A DNA stretch of 64,000 nt, from positions 372,001 through 436,000 of the forward strand of contig NZ_LSRE01000050.1 of assembly GCF_001575205.1 (NCBI RefSeq), read 5' to 3'. Shown one piece after another: positions 8,274 through 16,540 of this stretch (its first letter is position 1; each line of letters begins with the position of its first letter). The translations under genes were made by a program, and so were the position numbers. The notes under the pieces were generated by a model. That model was not told the DNA's origin, made no database searches, and was given only the letters and a program-made list of their open reading frames with translations. This stretch comes from Tsukamurella pseudospumae (GTDB taxonomy: Bacteria; Actinomycetota; Actinomycetes; Mycobacteriales; Mycobacteriaceae).

Positions 8274-8972
8274 TCACCCCAGGGTGAAGCGGTCACCCCA
8301 CGCGATGACGGTGCCCTCCGAGTTCCCGATCTGCGCGGTGACGATCACGTACAGACGTGCCTGGGCGTAGCCGCCGCACCCATCGACGCCGATCGTCTGA
8401 TCCGCGTAGTTGAAGCTGCCGCTCGCGCCCTCGAAGTCGAAGCTCGTCGACGGCTCGAACGAACCGCCCCCGGGCTTGATCTCGTCGCCGGGCTTGGGCC
8501 AGGTGGCGCGGTCGAAGGTCAGGGATTGCACGCCGACCTGACCCGCACCGAGGGAGATCGAACCGCCGGTCGTGCCGGTGACCGACGGGCCCGCCGCATC
8601 CGCCCCGAACGTCGGGCCTGCGGCCTCCGCGCCGACGTTCACACTCGCATCGCCGACCTGCACCTGGCAGCCCACTGCGTAGCCCGCCTCGATGGTCCCG
8701 CCGTCGGCCTCGGCACCGTCGAGCTTGACATTGATCGCGCCGGTCACCCAGGCGTTACGGGTGGTCGGTAGCGCGACCATTCCGGGCGAGAGCTTCGCCT
8801 TCTGTCCCTTCACTGTCACAGTGATCGAGCCGGAACCCACCTTGACGGTCTTGACGGCGTCCCGGATGGGGATCACGGTGTCAGCCGTGGCCGTCGCCGT
8901 CGGGGCGATCAGCCCCACGGCGAGCGCCCCTGCGACAGCGAAGAGGGCGGGATACGAGGTTCGGTTAAGCAT
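8274..8972 (-). CDS. MspA-family outer-membrane porin (copy A3)
   Basis: This 232-residue precursor has a signal peptide of about 30 residues ending ATATA-DT. The mature part carries the MspA landmarks: SPGMVALPTTRNAWVTG, AGYAVGCQVQVG, and the C-terminal DQTIGVDGCGGYAQARLY with two cysteines. MspA-type proteins form octameric goblet-shaped channels across the mycolic-acid outer membrane for small hydrophilic solutes. This copy lacks the adjacent B-type partner found with the other two A-type genes. The chosen ATG (MLNRTS) fits the signal peptide; an upstream GTG is less likely. A GTAACA direct repeat lies about 100 bp upstream. Confidence 0.93.
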   Translation of the reverse strand: MLNRTSYPALFAVAGALAVGLIAPTATATADTVIPIRDAVKTVKVGSGSITVTVKGQKAKLSPGMVALPTTRNAWVTGAINVKLDGAEADGGTIEAGYAVGCQVQVGDASVNVGAEAAGPTFGADAAGPSVTGTTGGSISLGAGQVGVQSLTFDRATWPKPGDEIKPGGGSFEPSTSFDFEGASGSFNYADQTIGVDGCGGYAQARLYVIVTAQIGNSEGTVIAWGDRFTLG

Positions 8973-9068
8973 GCGGGGTCCTTTCGAGCCGCTCACGACT
9001 ACGGACGTAGCGGCAGAAAACAGAACCTACCAGGTGAATCCCCGTCGAACACGCTCTGGAACACGCAT

Positions 9069-9084
9069 GTAACAGCTGGTAACA
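9069..9084 (-). promoter_or_regulatory. GTAACA direct repeat upstream of porin A3
   Basis: Two GTAACA hexamers are spaced 10 bp start to start, one helical turn, about 100 bp upstream of the porin start. Such spacing is typical of OmpR-type response regulators; MtrA of mycolata binds loosely similar repeats. No regulator can be assigned from the sequence alone. Confidence 0.35.
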
Positions 9085-9126
9085 CGAAACGAGGGCACTA
9101 CCGCCGCCCCTCGCCCACGCGGCGAC

Positions 9127-9834
9127 TCAGCCGAGACTGAAGGGCTTACCCCACAACAGAACCGTGCCCTCGGAATTGCCGACCAAAGCCTTCACCTTCG
9201 CGAAGAACTTGGCCTGGGCGTAGCCCGCACACCCGTCGACGCCGATCGTCTGGTCGCTGTACGCGAGCGAGCCGGACTTCCCGGCGAACTTGAAGCTGCT
9301 GCCGGGCTCGGCGAACTTCGGCGTGATCTCGTCGCCGGGCGCGGGCCACTTCGAGCGGTCGTACGTGAGCATCTGGGTGCCGACCGAGCCAGCCTTGAGT
9401 GAGAGCGATCCGCCGGTCGACGCGGTCGCCTTGGGGGTGAACGAGAACGGGCTGTCCGCAGAGCTGTCGTAACCGACGCCGGAGTCCACGCCACCGGAGA
9501 GCTTCACCGAAGCGGCGCCCACATCGACCTGACAACCCACGACGTACCCGGCCATGATCGATCCGCCAGAAGCCTTCTCGCCGTCGATCTTCGCGGAGAC
9601 GACTCCGGAGACCCACGCATTGCGAGTGGTCGGCAGCGAGACCATCCCTGGCGAGAGCCGACCTGAATGGTTGGAGATGCTGATAGTCACCGTCGCGCCG
9701 CCCACCTTCTGGGAGACACTCGCGGTTCCGAGGTTGAGCACGGTGTCGGCGTACGCCGCACCGGATTGGCCAGCGCCCATGGCGATTCCGGCAACAGCGA
9801 GCGCGGCGGTGCCGCGGAGAACAGTGCGATTCAT
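9127..9834 (-). CDS. MspA-family outer-membrane porin (copy A1)
   Basis: This 235-residue precursor uses the ATG at 9834, which is correctly spaced from GAAGG; the ATG at 9843 directly abuts that site. The signal peptide ends AAYA-DT. The mature protein has LSPGMVSLPTTRNAWVSG, AGYVVGCQVDVG and DQTIGVDGCAGYAQAKFF. It is very similar to A2 (12509-13207) in order and length. It follows the B-type gene at 9905-10555 by about 70 bp, so the pair is probably co-expressed and may make a mixed channel, as described for Nocardia NfpA/NfpB. Confidence 0.93.
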   Translation of the reverse strand: MNRTVLRGTAALAVAGIAMGAGQSGAAYADTVLNLGTASVSQKVGGATVTISISNHSGRLSPGMVSLPTTRNAWVSGVVSAKIDGEKASGGSIMAGYVVGCQVDVGAASVKLSGGVDSGVGYDSSADSPFSFTPKATASTGGSLSLKAGSVGTQMLTYDRSKWPAPGDEITPKFAEPGSSFKFAGKSGSLAYSDQTIGVDGCAGYAQAKFFAKVKALVGNSEGTVLLWGKPFSLG

Positions 9835-9904
9835 TGAATTCATCCTTCGTGGTTCGGGTTTCGCGCGACAGCGCGATGAGATACGACCGAGGCTCAGCGG
9901 CGAC

Positions 9905-10555
9905 TCAGCCGAGGGAGAACGGCGCGCCGTAGAGGAATCCCTGAATGCGGTTGCTGCCCTTGATCTCCACCCACGTCACCAACCGCGACTGCGCGTAGCC
10001 GGAGCAGAAGGCGATATCGACGTTCTGGTCCTTGATTGTCACCTCGTAGGTGCCCGACTTCGCGAACTTGATGGAGTCGATCGCGCTCGGCTGATCGGAC
10101 TGTCCGAAGCCGGTGACACTCGACGTCGCACCGGGCGACAGCGGGATACTCAGACTCGGCGACACACCACCGAGCGACCCGGTCAACCCCTTGCTGGAGG
10201 CACCCGCACTCGGCCCGGTGACTTCGACACCGCCGCCGATCTGCCCGGGGAACTGACATCCGGTCACCAAGCCCACGCCGAGCTTCCCCTGAATGTCCTT
10301 GGCATCGGCGGGCGCTTTCACCTCGACCGAACCGGTCGTCGTCACCCACGCGGAGCGCGATTGCGGCGTCGCCATCGTCGGCTGGATCGCCGCGGAATTC
10401 CCCGTCGACTTCAGAACAACGGACCATCCGGCCGGCGCCGCCACGACCTTCTGCCCACTCGGCAGCGGACCGGCGTTCGACGTGCCCATTCCCATCGACG
10501 CGACAGCGGCCACCACCACCGCGACCGCGCCCAACTTCCATCCAGCGTTCTGCAA
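9905..10555 (-). CDS. Diverged MspA-family porin subunit (copy B1)
   Basis: This 216-residue precursor starts at TTG, preceded by a GAGGTGAG ribosome site. The signal peptide is about 30 residues ending SNA-GP. Mature features differ from the A type: GPLPSGQKVVAAPAGWSVVL at the N-terminus, TGCQFPGQIGGG in the middle, and FCSGYAQSRLVTWVEIKGSN near the C-terminus, again with two cysteines. This second MspA branch typically sits beside an A-type gene. An IdeR/DtxR-like box about 100 bp upstream predicts iron-dependent control of B1 and A1. Confidence 0.88.
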   Translation of the reverse strand: MQNAGWKLGAVAVVVAAVASMGMGTSNAGPLPSGQKVVAAPAGWSVVLKSTGNSAAIQPTMATPQSRSAWVTTTGSVEVKAPADAKDIQGKLGVGLVTGCQFPGQIGGGVEVTGPSAGASSKGLTGSLGGVSPSLSIPLSPGATSSVTGFGQSDQPSAIDSIKFAKSGTYEVTIKDQNVDIAFCSGYAQSRLVTWVEIKGSNRIQGFLYGAPFSLG

Positions 10556-10651
10556 CTCTCACCTCACCGAAGATCGTTTCCGGAGCGCTCGCCCTCGGAC
10601 CCCTTCAGACTTCGAGTGCCACCTAGGTTAGCAAGGACACCCTATCCATCT

Positions 10652-10670
10652 TTAGGTCAGCCAAACCTTA
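10652..10670 (-). promoter_or_regulatory. IdeR/DtxR-like iron box upstream of porins B1-A1
   Basis: The 19-bp site matches the consensus TTAGGTTAGSCTAACCTAA at 16 of 19 positions, counting S as C or G. It lies about 97 bp upstream of the TTG start of the B1 porin gene. A second half-site is present at 10624. Iron-loaded IdeR/DtxR normally represses at such sites, predicting porin induction under iron limitation. Confidence 0.7.
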
Positions 10671-10810
10671 ACATGACCTTATTGGTCCTTATGTCCGACT
10701 GTGCATGCGGGGCACACACACCGCCTCGACCTGCACAAGGCGGTCCGCATTATGGGGAAGGTCACACATCGCGAGCGGTCTCGCGTGCCTACGGCCGCCC
10801 TGACAACACG

Positions 10811-10840
10811 AAAAAGCGCACGCCCCGGGGGGCGTGCGCT
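10811..10840 (-). terminator. Intrinsic terminator of the Ala-rich repeat protein gene
   Basis: A 12-bp perfect GC-rich stem has a 2-nt spacer and, read on the minus strand, is followed directly by a T-run. It lies 33 bp after the stop codon. This is one of the few classical Rho-independent terminators in the window. Confidence 0.88.
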
Positions 10841-10873
10841 GTTCCTGGCGGCCGCGTTCGGCCGACGATTCGA

Positions 10874-12352
10874 CTACTTGTCGGACGACCCAGACGACCC
10901 AGACGACCCGGACGAGCTCGACGAAGATCCCGAACTTGACGCCTCCGGCGCGCTGTCCGCACCGGAGGCCGAGGCCGCAGGAGCCGAGGCCGCGGGGGCG
11001 GCCGGTGCGGCCTCAGCCGGCGCAGCGGCGGCGGGAGCGGACGCGGACGGTGCAGTGGCAGCAGCACCGGATGCCTCGGGAGCAGACGCGGCCGGAGCCG
11101 AGGCCGCGGGCGCGCTGGACTCGGGCACGTTGTGCGTCGCGTTCTCCGTCGGCGTGACCTCAGGCTCAGGCGTCTGCACCGACGGCACGGACGGAGCACT
11201 CGGGGCGGCCGGGGCGACCGCCGCCGTGGCCTGCGCGGTCGGCGCCGAGGTCGGCGCGAAGGGGGCGGCCGCATCCACCACGGGCGGCGCAACGCCTGTG
11301 CGCACCTTCGCGGCCGCAGCGTTCGACACGTCAGAGCCGGTCTGCGGGAGGTCCAGCGCAGTCGCGGTGATCGCCTTCGAGTCGACACCCGACGTGGTCG
11401 ATGACGTGGTCAGCGGCGCGGAGCCGGTGGACGGCACTGCCGGGCCCGTAGTCGCGACCGCGCCTGCCGGTGTCAGGTCGGCGATCAGCTTGGTGATCGC
11501 CGACGAGGCGGAGGCGAGCTGGGTGGTCGGGTAGCTCACGACAGCATCGACCGACTTGTTGATCGCGTCGGTGATGAGCTTGGGAACACTCCCCCACTGG
11601 CCGGTCAGGATGGCATTCGGAACCGAGGTCAGCAGACCGTAGCCGGCGGAGTAGACCGTCTGGAAGACCTGCACCGCACCCCACGCCGCAGAGACCGGGA
11701 TGGCGGCGACGTTCAGCGCATCGGTCACGACGCTGGGAACGGTCAGGGTGGGCAACGCGGCGGCCGACGAGGTGGACGACGAAGAGAGTGCGGTCGCCGG
11801 TGCCTTCGGCCCCGTACCCGTCGTGACCCAGGTGAGCGAATCATTGATCGCCTTGGTGAACAGCGACGGCACACTGCCCCACTGGCCGGTCAGAATGGCG
11901 TTCGGCACGGAGGTCAGCATCTTGTACCAGATGGTGTAGACACCCTGCGCGACCTGGACGACCTGCCACACGCCCGCCAACGGCAGGCCTGCGGTGTTGA
12001 GGATGTCGGTGACCGCGGACGGCAGAGCCGGGATGCTGATCGGCACACCGGTCGCGGAAGCGGCCGCGGCCGGAACCGTGGCGGACTGCGCACCCTGCAC
12101 TGCAGCGTCCGTCACGACGACGATCGGCGCGATACCGCCCTGGGGTACGGCCGAGGACGCGGGGGCGCCAACAACAGAGGACGCGGCGACGTTCTTGAGC
12201 ACCGCGGCGGGGCTCGCGGCCGGCGCGGAGGCCGGAAGCGAGGCCGCGACGACCGCGGGAGTGGATGTAGCGGCGGTAGCGCCGGACACGGGGACGGCGG
12301 CGATGGCCGCGGCCGCGGCGAGCGCGGCGATGGAGGTTGCCTTGCGATTCAC
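10874..12352 (-). CDS. Secreted Ala/Pro/Ser-rich protein with two ~75-residue repeats, unknown function
   Basis: The GTG start gives 492 residues. The signal peptide covers about residues 1-28 (ending GATAA). Two copies of a ~75-residue unit follow, at about 108-180 and 208-280. Each runs from a V-T-D-x-L-N helix through LTSVPNAILTGQWGSVP (identical in both) to a hydrophobic helix. From about residue 330 the chain becomes low-complexity Ala/Pro/Ser, ending in a Ser/Gly run. No lipobox, membrane anchor or enzyme motif was seen. It sits between two porin pairs on the same strand but has its own terminator and a palindromic GTACG-TT-CGTAC upstream (12433-12444). It may be a cell-envelope protein. 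The family was not recognised. Confidence 0.75.
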   Translation of the reverse strand: MNRKATSIAALAAAAAIAAVPVSGATAATSTPAVVAASLPASAPAASPAAVLKNVAASSVVGAPASSAVPQGGIAPIVVVTDAAVQGAQSATVPAAAASATGVPISIPALPSAVTDILNTAGLPLAGVWQVVQVAQGVYTIWYKMLTSVPNAILTGQWGSVPSLFTKAINDSLTWVTTGTGPKAPATALSSSSTSSAAALPTLTVPSVVTDALNVAAIPVSAAWGAVQVFQTVYSAGYGLLTSVPNAILTGQWGSVPKLITDAINKSVDAVVSYPTTQLASASSAITKLIADLTPAGAVATTGPAVPSTGSAPLTTSSTTSGVDSKAITATALDLPQTGSDVSNAAAAKVRTGVAPPVVDAAAPFAPTSAPTAQATAAVAPAAPSAPSVPSVQTPEPEVTPTENATHNVPESSAPAASAPAASAPEASGAAATAPSASAPAAAAPAEAAPAAPAASAPAASASGADSAPEASSSGSSSSSSGSSGSSGSSDK

Positions 12353-12460
12353 TTCTTCAGCTCCCTGAGGACAGGACGATCATGTGGGGCACCGGAATTA
12401 TCCGTACGTATCGGCGGCGCCGTGTCCGATTTGTACGTTCGTACCATTCTGTGGAGACAA

Positions 12461-12493
12461 CGAAGGCGGTGCCCGGATCGGACACCGCCTTCG
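12461..12493 (-). terminator. Terminator of the A2 porin gene
   Basis: An 11-bp perfect stem with an 11-nt loop starts 16 bp beyond the porin stop on the minus strand. There is no long T-run. It separates the B2-A2 pair from the Ala-rich repeat gene. Confidence 0.7.
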
Positions 12494-12508
12494 CGGCCTG
12501 TAGGCCTA

Positions 12509-13207
12509 TCAGCCCAGGGTGAAGGGCTTGCCCCAGAGGATCACGTTGCCCTCGGAGTTGCCTACCTGCGCGTTGATCAGCGCGTAGAACTTGGCCTGCG
12601 CGTAGCCGCCGCAGTTATCGACACCAATGGTCTGGTCCTGGAAGGACAGCGAGCCCTTGTCCTTACTGAACGAGTAGCTGTTGCTGGGGACCGACCAGTT
12701 CGGCTTGATCTCGTCACCGGGGCTCGGGAACTTCTTGCGGTCGAAGGTGAGGTTCTGAACGCCCACCTGACCCGCACCCAGGCTCAGGCTGGCACCCGTG
12801 CTGGCGGTCGCCGTCGGGTTCATCGTGAAGCCCTTCGAGCTGTCCAGACCGACGCCCGGATCGACCTTGCCGCTGATCTTGACGCCAGCGTTGCCGACCT
12901 GGATCTGGCAGCCGACGACGTAGCCGGCCTGGATGGTTCCGCCGCTGGCCTTGCCGTTCACCTTCACCGAGACGGTGCCGGAGACCCAAGCGTTGCGCGT
13001 GGTGGGGAGCGCGACCATGCCGGGAGAGAGAATGGCGTGGTGGCCCGTCAGCGAGATGGTGACGGAGCCGTCACCCAGCTTCTGAGTGAGCGTCGGGTTG
13101 TCGAGATTGAGGAACGTGTCGGCGTTGGCCGTGCCGGTGGACACGGCACCCAGCGCAACGCCCGCGACGGCCGCCACGGCGGCGCCGCGCAGTGCGAGCT
13201 TCTTCAT
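12509..13207 (-). CDS. MspA-family outer-membrane porin (copy A2)
   Basis: This 232-residue precursor uses the ATG at 13207 (MKKLALRG) with GAAGGA upstream. The signal peptide ends TANA-DT. The mature landmarks are LSPGMVALPTTRNAWVSG, AGYVVGCQIQVG, PGDEIKPN and DQTIGVDNCGGYAQAKFY. It resembles A1 along its full length, and both follow a B-type gene, which points to duplication of a two-gene unit. It forms a mycolic-acid outer-membrane channel, alone or with B2. Confidence 0.94.
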   Translation of the reverse strand: MKKLALRGAAVAAVAGVALGAVSTGTANADTFLNLDNPTLTQKLGDGSVTISLTGHHAILSPGMVALPTTRNAWVSGTVSVKVNGKASGGTIQAGYVVGCQIQVGNAGVKISGKVDPGVGLDSSKGFTMNPTATASTGASLSLGAGQVGVQNLTFDRKKFPSPGDEIKPNWSVPSNSYSFSKDKGSLSFQDQTIGVDNCGGYAQAKFYALINAQVGNSEGNVILWGKPFTLG

Positions 13208-13276
13208 GAATGATCCTTCGATGATGTCGCCACCCCGAAGGGTGAGCAAGAGAGTCAGGGGGTCAGAAGGTCCGAT

Positions 13277-13933
13277 TTAGCCCATGGAGAAGGGCGCGCC
13301 GTACAGGAAGCCCTGCACGCGGTTGCTGCCCTTGATCTCGACCCAGGTCACCACGCGCGCCTGCGCGTAGCCCGAGCAGAAGGCGTAGTCGACGTTCTGG
13401 TTCGACACGACGACGTTGTACGTGCCGGGCTTCGAGAACTTGATCACATCGATGTTGCCCGGCTGATCAGACTGACCAAAGCCCGTCACACTGGAGGTCT
13501 GGCCCGGCGCAAGCGGAATGTTGAGACTCGGCGAGACGCTACCGAGCGCACCGCCGACGCTCGTTCCGACGCTGGCGGAGGGGCCCGCGACATCGATGCC
13601 GCCATTGATCTGGCCCGGGAACTGGCATCCGGACACGATGCCGACGCCCAGCTTGCCCTGGATGTCCTTCGCGTCCGCCGGCGCCTTGAGCTCCAACGTG
13701 CCGGTCGACGTGACCCACACGCTCCGCGACTGCGCAGTCGCCATAGACGGCTGAATGTTGAAGGAGTTGCGGCTCGACTTCAGGACCACGGACCAGCCCG
13801 CAGGCGCCGCAACGGTCTTCTGACCGCCGGGCAGGGGCCCTGCGTTCGCCGAACCCGCTGCGACAGAGGCAGCAGCTGCCACCGCGACCGCGACGACGCC
13901 TGCGCGCGCTGCGACCTTGCTCATCTTGCTCAT
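13277..13933 (-). CDS. Diverged MspA-family porin subunit (copy B2)
   Basis: This 218-residue precursor has a GAGGGGAA ribosome site. The signal peptide ends SANA-GP. The mature N-terminus GPLPGGQKTVAAPAGWSVVL, the middle SGCQFPGQINGG, and the FCSGYAQARVVTWVEIKGSN end are nearly those of B1. The gene is first in its transcript, about 70 bp ahead of A2. Its upstream region lacks an obvious iron box, unlike B1, so the duplicated pairs may be regulated differently. Confidence 0.9.
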   Translation of the reverse strand: MSKMSKVAARAGVVAVAVAAAASVAAGSANAGPLPGGQKTVAAPAGWSVVLKSSRNSFNIQPSMATAQSRSVWVTSTGTLELKAPADAKDIQGKLGVGIVSGCQFPGQINGGIDVAGPSASVGTSVGGALGSVSPSLNIPLAPGQTSSVTGFGQSDQPGNIDVIKFSKPGTYNVVVSNQNVDYAFCSGYAQARVVTWVEIKGSNRVQGFLYGAPFSMG

Positions 13934-14383
13934 TCGTTCCCCTCACCAGGAATCTGTGGAGTGACGCTCCGATCAGGAGCGCCGGCGTAGCAGCTCACCC
14001 AGCCGCCTACCGAATCCCGTGCGTCGTCTCAGCACGTGACCACTGTCGTTTCCCCGGAGATCTTCGTCGACCTTCGGTTCCCGCGCAGCATATCCTCAGG
14101 TTTCGCGACGTCGCAACGGTTTGAACCTTTATGAATCCCGACTTTCGAAACTTGTAATTTCAAATAGCGATTGCCGAACGTCGTCTGGACCAGGACTTCT
14201 TAGGACATACTCACCGGTAACCTGGCCCGACCCGCAATTCAGGCGTCATTGCACACTCTGAGAGTTCACTCAGGCAACCCAGACCTGTAACCTGAACGTA
14301 AATCTGAAGCCTGTGTCCTTAGTCACACTACCAGCGCTAATGCAAAACCTTACGTGGTTCGGAGCGCGAAGCGGTCGGGCGGG
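13934..14383. other. 450-bp intergenic region upstream of porins B2-A2
   Basis: No gene was seen on either strand. The middle (about 14110-14200) is AT-rich and could hold the B2 promoter. GTAACCTG-type motifs recur at 14216-14225 and 14287-14296, 71 bp apart, near the end of the moaB2-linked small ORF. These resemble the GTAACA repeats upstream of A3. No tRNA-like fold, iron box or riboswitch was recognised. Confidence 0.5.
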
Positions 14384-14608
14384 TCAGCCCCCGTGGTGCG
14401 GCGGACGGTTCTCGCGGTACCACCGCTCGGTCGGGTCACCGTCGGACTGGGAAACGGGCGATGCCGCACCCGAACGGGATGCGGCATCGTCGGACACGTC
14501 GTCCTTGGTCTGTGCGGGCAGAACGTCCCCGAAGATCCGCGCGATGTCGCGCGCGGAGTACTTCCGGGGCCCGCTCTCGCCGGACCGGCTGTCGGCGCCC
14601 TCGGTCAC
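14384..14608 (-). CDS. Small conserved-type acidic/basic protein, unknown function
   Basis: This 74-residue ORF starts with GTG overlapping the moaB2 stop by 4 bp (GTGA), indicating translational coupling. The N-terminal half contains KYSARDIARIFGDVLPAQT, a likely short helix. The end is WYRENRPPHHGG, a tail seen in small proteins beside moaB2 in mycolata. There are no membrane segments or cysteines. The function is unknown. Coupling and a non-random C-terminal motif support that it is real. Confidence 0.7.
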   Translation of the reverse strand: MTEGADSRSGESGPRKYSARDIARIFGDVLPAQTKDDVSDDAASRSGAASPVSQSDGDPTERWYRENRPPHHGG

Positions 14609-15177
14609 CGGGCCTGGTCGTCCCCACCGGCGATGTGCCGGATCACGTGGGTGGCCAGCGGGGTGAGCGTGGCCATGCCGTCGCGGATCGCGGCGCGCGA
14701 GCTCGCGAGGTTCACCACCACGGTGCTGCCGGACACGCCGGCCAGACCGCGCGAGAGCCCCGCGTCGGTGGCGCCGGCAGCAAGACCCGACGAACGCAGC
14801 GCCTCGCAGATGCCGGGCAGCTTCTTGTCGAGGATGTCCTCGGTGGCCTCCGGCGTCACGTCGCGGGCGCCCACGCCCACGCCGCCGATCGTCACCGCCA
14901 GGTCCACGCCGCCGATCACCGCGGTGTTGAGCGCGTTGCGCACGTCCACCTCCTCGGCGGGGACCACGACCACGGCGTCGACCTCGAAACCGGCCTCCTC
15001 GAGCAGCTCGGTCACCAGCGAACCGACCGACTTGCCGGCGTTCGGGACACCCGGCTGCACATGGTCGTCGACGACCACCACGAGCGCGCGGCCGATCACC
15101 CCGGCCCCGTCGAGCGCCGCTTCGTCCAGAACGGGCACGTCGAGCACCTCGTCCTCCGGCCAATCCGCTGCGGTCAT
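14605..15177 (-). CDS. moaB2: MoaB/MogA-family molybdopterin biosynthesis protein
   Basis: The ATG at 15177 gives 190 residues. The MoCF-biosynthesis fold shows in RALVVVVDD, SVGSLVTELLEEAGFEVDAVVVVP and the central TIGGVGVGARDVTPEATEDIL motif, where the usual GGTG appears as GGVG. MogA/MoaB proteins adenylylate molybdopterin before molybdenum insertion. Paralogues linked to pepD in mycobacteria (moaB2) have no proven cofactor role. The gene lies 14 bp after pepD in the same operon as mprAB, matching the Rv0981-Rv0984 order. Confidence 0.88.
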   Translation of the reverse strand: MTAADWPEDEVLDVPVLDEAALDGAGVIGRALVVVVDDHVQPGVPNAGKSVGSLVTELLEEAGFEVDAVVVVPAEEVDVRNALNTAVIGGVDLAVTIGGVGVGARDVTPEATEDILDKKLPGICEALRSSGLAAGATDAGLSRGLAGVSGSTVVVNLASSRAAIRDGMATLTPLATHVIRHIAGGDDQAR

Positions 15178-15191
15178 GTCCACTCCTCGCA

Positions 15192-16472
15192 TCATTTGTC
15201 CAACTTATCGAGCGTCACCTGCTTGGACACCGGACTCGTACTGCTCGGGCTGTCGAGGTACGTGATCGTCACGGTAGCCCCCGGCGGGTACGAGCGCACG
15301 GCCCCGATCAATCCGTAGCCGTCGGTGATCTGCACGTCGTCGATCTTCGTCACCAACGCGCCCTTGGGGATGCCCGCGCGACCGAACGCCCCCGTCGCCG
15401 ACACCTCCGCGACCAGGGCGCCGGGCCGAGTGACCGAGGTCTGCCGCGGATCCACCGTCACGCCCACCGCGGCGTGCGAGGCCTTCCCCGAGTCCATCAG
15501 CTCCTTGCTGATCCGCTGCACCAGGTTCGCCGGGATCGCGAAGCCCAGACCGATGCTGCCGCTCTGCTGCCCCGTGGACCGGGACGATCCGAGCGTCGCG
15601 ATCGACGAGTTGATGCCGACGAGCTGCCCCGCCATGTCCACGAGCGCACCACCGGAGTTACCGGGGTTGATCGCCGCGTCCGTCTGCACCGAATTGACGA
15701 CGGTGGCCTGATCCGAGTCGCGGCCGCTGGTGGCCACCGGACGATTGAGAGCCGAGACGATGCCGCTGGTCACCGTGCCCGCGAGCCCCAGCGGCGCGCC
15801 CACGGCCACGACCTCCTGGCCCACGGTCAGCTTGCCGCTGTCCGCGAAGGCCAGGGGCTTGAGGCCGCGCTTGTCCGTCTGGATCACCGCGAGGTCGGTC
15901 ACCGGATCCGCGCCGACCACGGCCGCATTGCTCACGGTGCCGTCCGAGAAGGACACGGTGAGCTTGCCGTTCCCCGCGATCACGTGGTTGTTCGTGACGA
16001 TCTTGCCGTCCGCGGTGATCACCACGCCCGAGCCCGAGGATTCCGAGGACCCGGCCTGATTGTCGATCGACACGACGGCGGGCAGCACGTTCTGCGCCAC
16101 CTCCTGCACCGACCCCTTGACGACCGGCGGCGCCGCTCCCCCGGACACGGTCGTCGTCGTGCTCGAGGAGTCCTTGCCCCACACCAGGTACGCCCCGGTC
16201 ACCGACAGCAGCGACGCGACCAGCGCGATCGCCACGCCCAGCGCCACGAGCGCGCCCAGCTTCGGCCCACCCCTGGGCGGGCCCGACGGGGCCGGGGGCA
16301 CCGTCTGCACCCCGCCCGGCGCCGGGTAGCCCGACGGTGCGCCGCCCTGTCCGGCCGCGTACGGGTTCGAGTACTGCTGGGTGGGCCGGTACTGCCCGGC
16401 CTGGCCCGGCTGCTGCGCGGGCTGTCCCGGCTGCTGCCCCTGCTGATAGGGATTCTGCGGACCCTCGGTCAT
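15192..16472 (-). CDS. pepD: HtrA-like serine protease PepD with PDZ domain
   Basis: The ATG at 16472 gives 426 residues. A Gln/Pro/Gly-rich cytoplasmic N-terminus (1-70) precedes one transmembrane helix (about 71-98). A trypsin-like domain carries the catalytic His in NNHVIAG, Asp in VTDLAVIQ and Ser in NPGNSGGAL. A C-terminal PDZ domain runs from about 330 to 420. The protease faces the periplasm and degrades or refolds damaged envelope proteins. In M. tuberculosis PepD feeds into MprAB and SigE signalling, and its gene follows mprB as here. Confidence 0.94.
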   Translation of the reverse strand: MTEGPQNPYQQGQQPGQPAQQPGQAGQYRPTQQYSNPYAAGQGGAPSGYPAPGGVQTVPPAPSGPPRGGPKLGALVALGVAIALVASLLSVTGAYLVWGKDSSSTTTTVSGGAAPPVVKGSVQEVAQNVLPAVVSIDNQAGSSESSGSGVVITADGKIVTNNHVIAGNGKLTVSFSDGTVSNAAVVGADPVTDLAVIQTDKRGLKPLAFADSGKLTVGQEVVAVGAPLGLAGTVTSGIVSALNRPVATSGRDSDQATVVNSVQTDAAINPGNSGGALVDMAGQLVGINSSIATLGSSRSTGQQSGSIGLGFAIPANLVQRISKELMDSGKASHAAVGVTVDPRQTSVTRPGALVAEVSATGAFGRAGIPKGALVTKIDDVQITDGYGLIGAVRSYPPGATVTITYLDSPSSTSPVSKQVTLDKLDK

Positions 16473-16540
16473 GGAGCCCCTCCTTCGTGTCTCACGCCAA
16501 GACTGCAGTCGTCGTCTGTGAGGTCGCTGTGAGCAGATTG

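Larger units (their letters stand above)
10556..10873. other. 318-bp intergenic region with iron box and terminator
   Basis: This gap between the Ala-rich repeat-protein gene (right) and porin B1 (left) holds a strong terminator at 10811-10840 and an IdeR-like operator at 10652-10670. An AT-rich promoter-like stretch lies around 10650-10695. An extra half-site, TAGGTTAG, occurs at 10624-10631. No protein-coding or RNA gene was seen. Confidence 0.6.

Noticed and set aside
10701-11534. Large plus-strand open frame opposite the Ala-rich repeat protein
   Set aside because: It mirrors the low-complexity minus-strand gene, has a skewed composition and no ribosome site; the minus strand has a signal peptide and a terminator.
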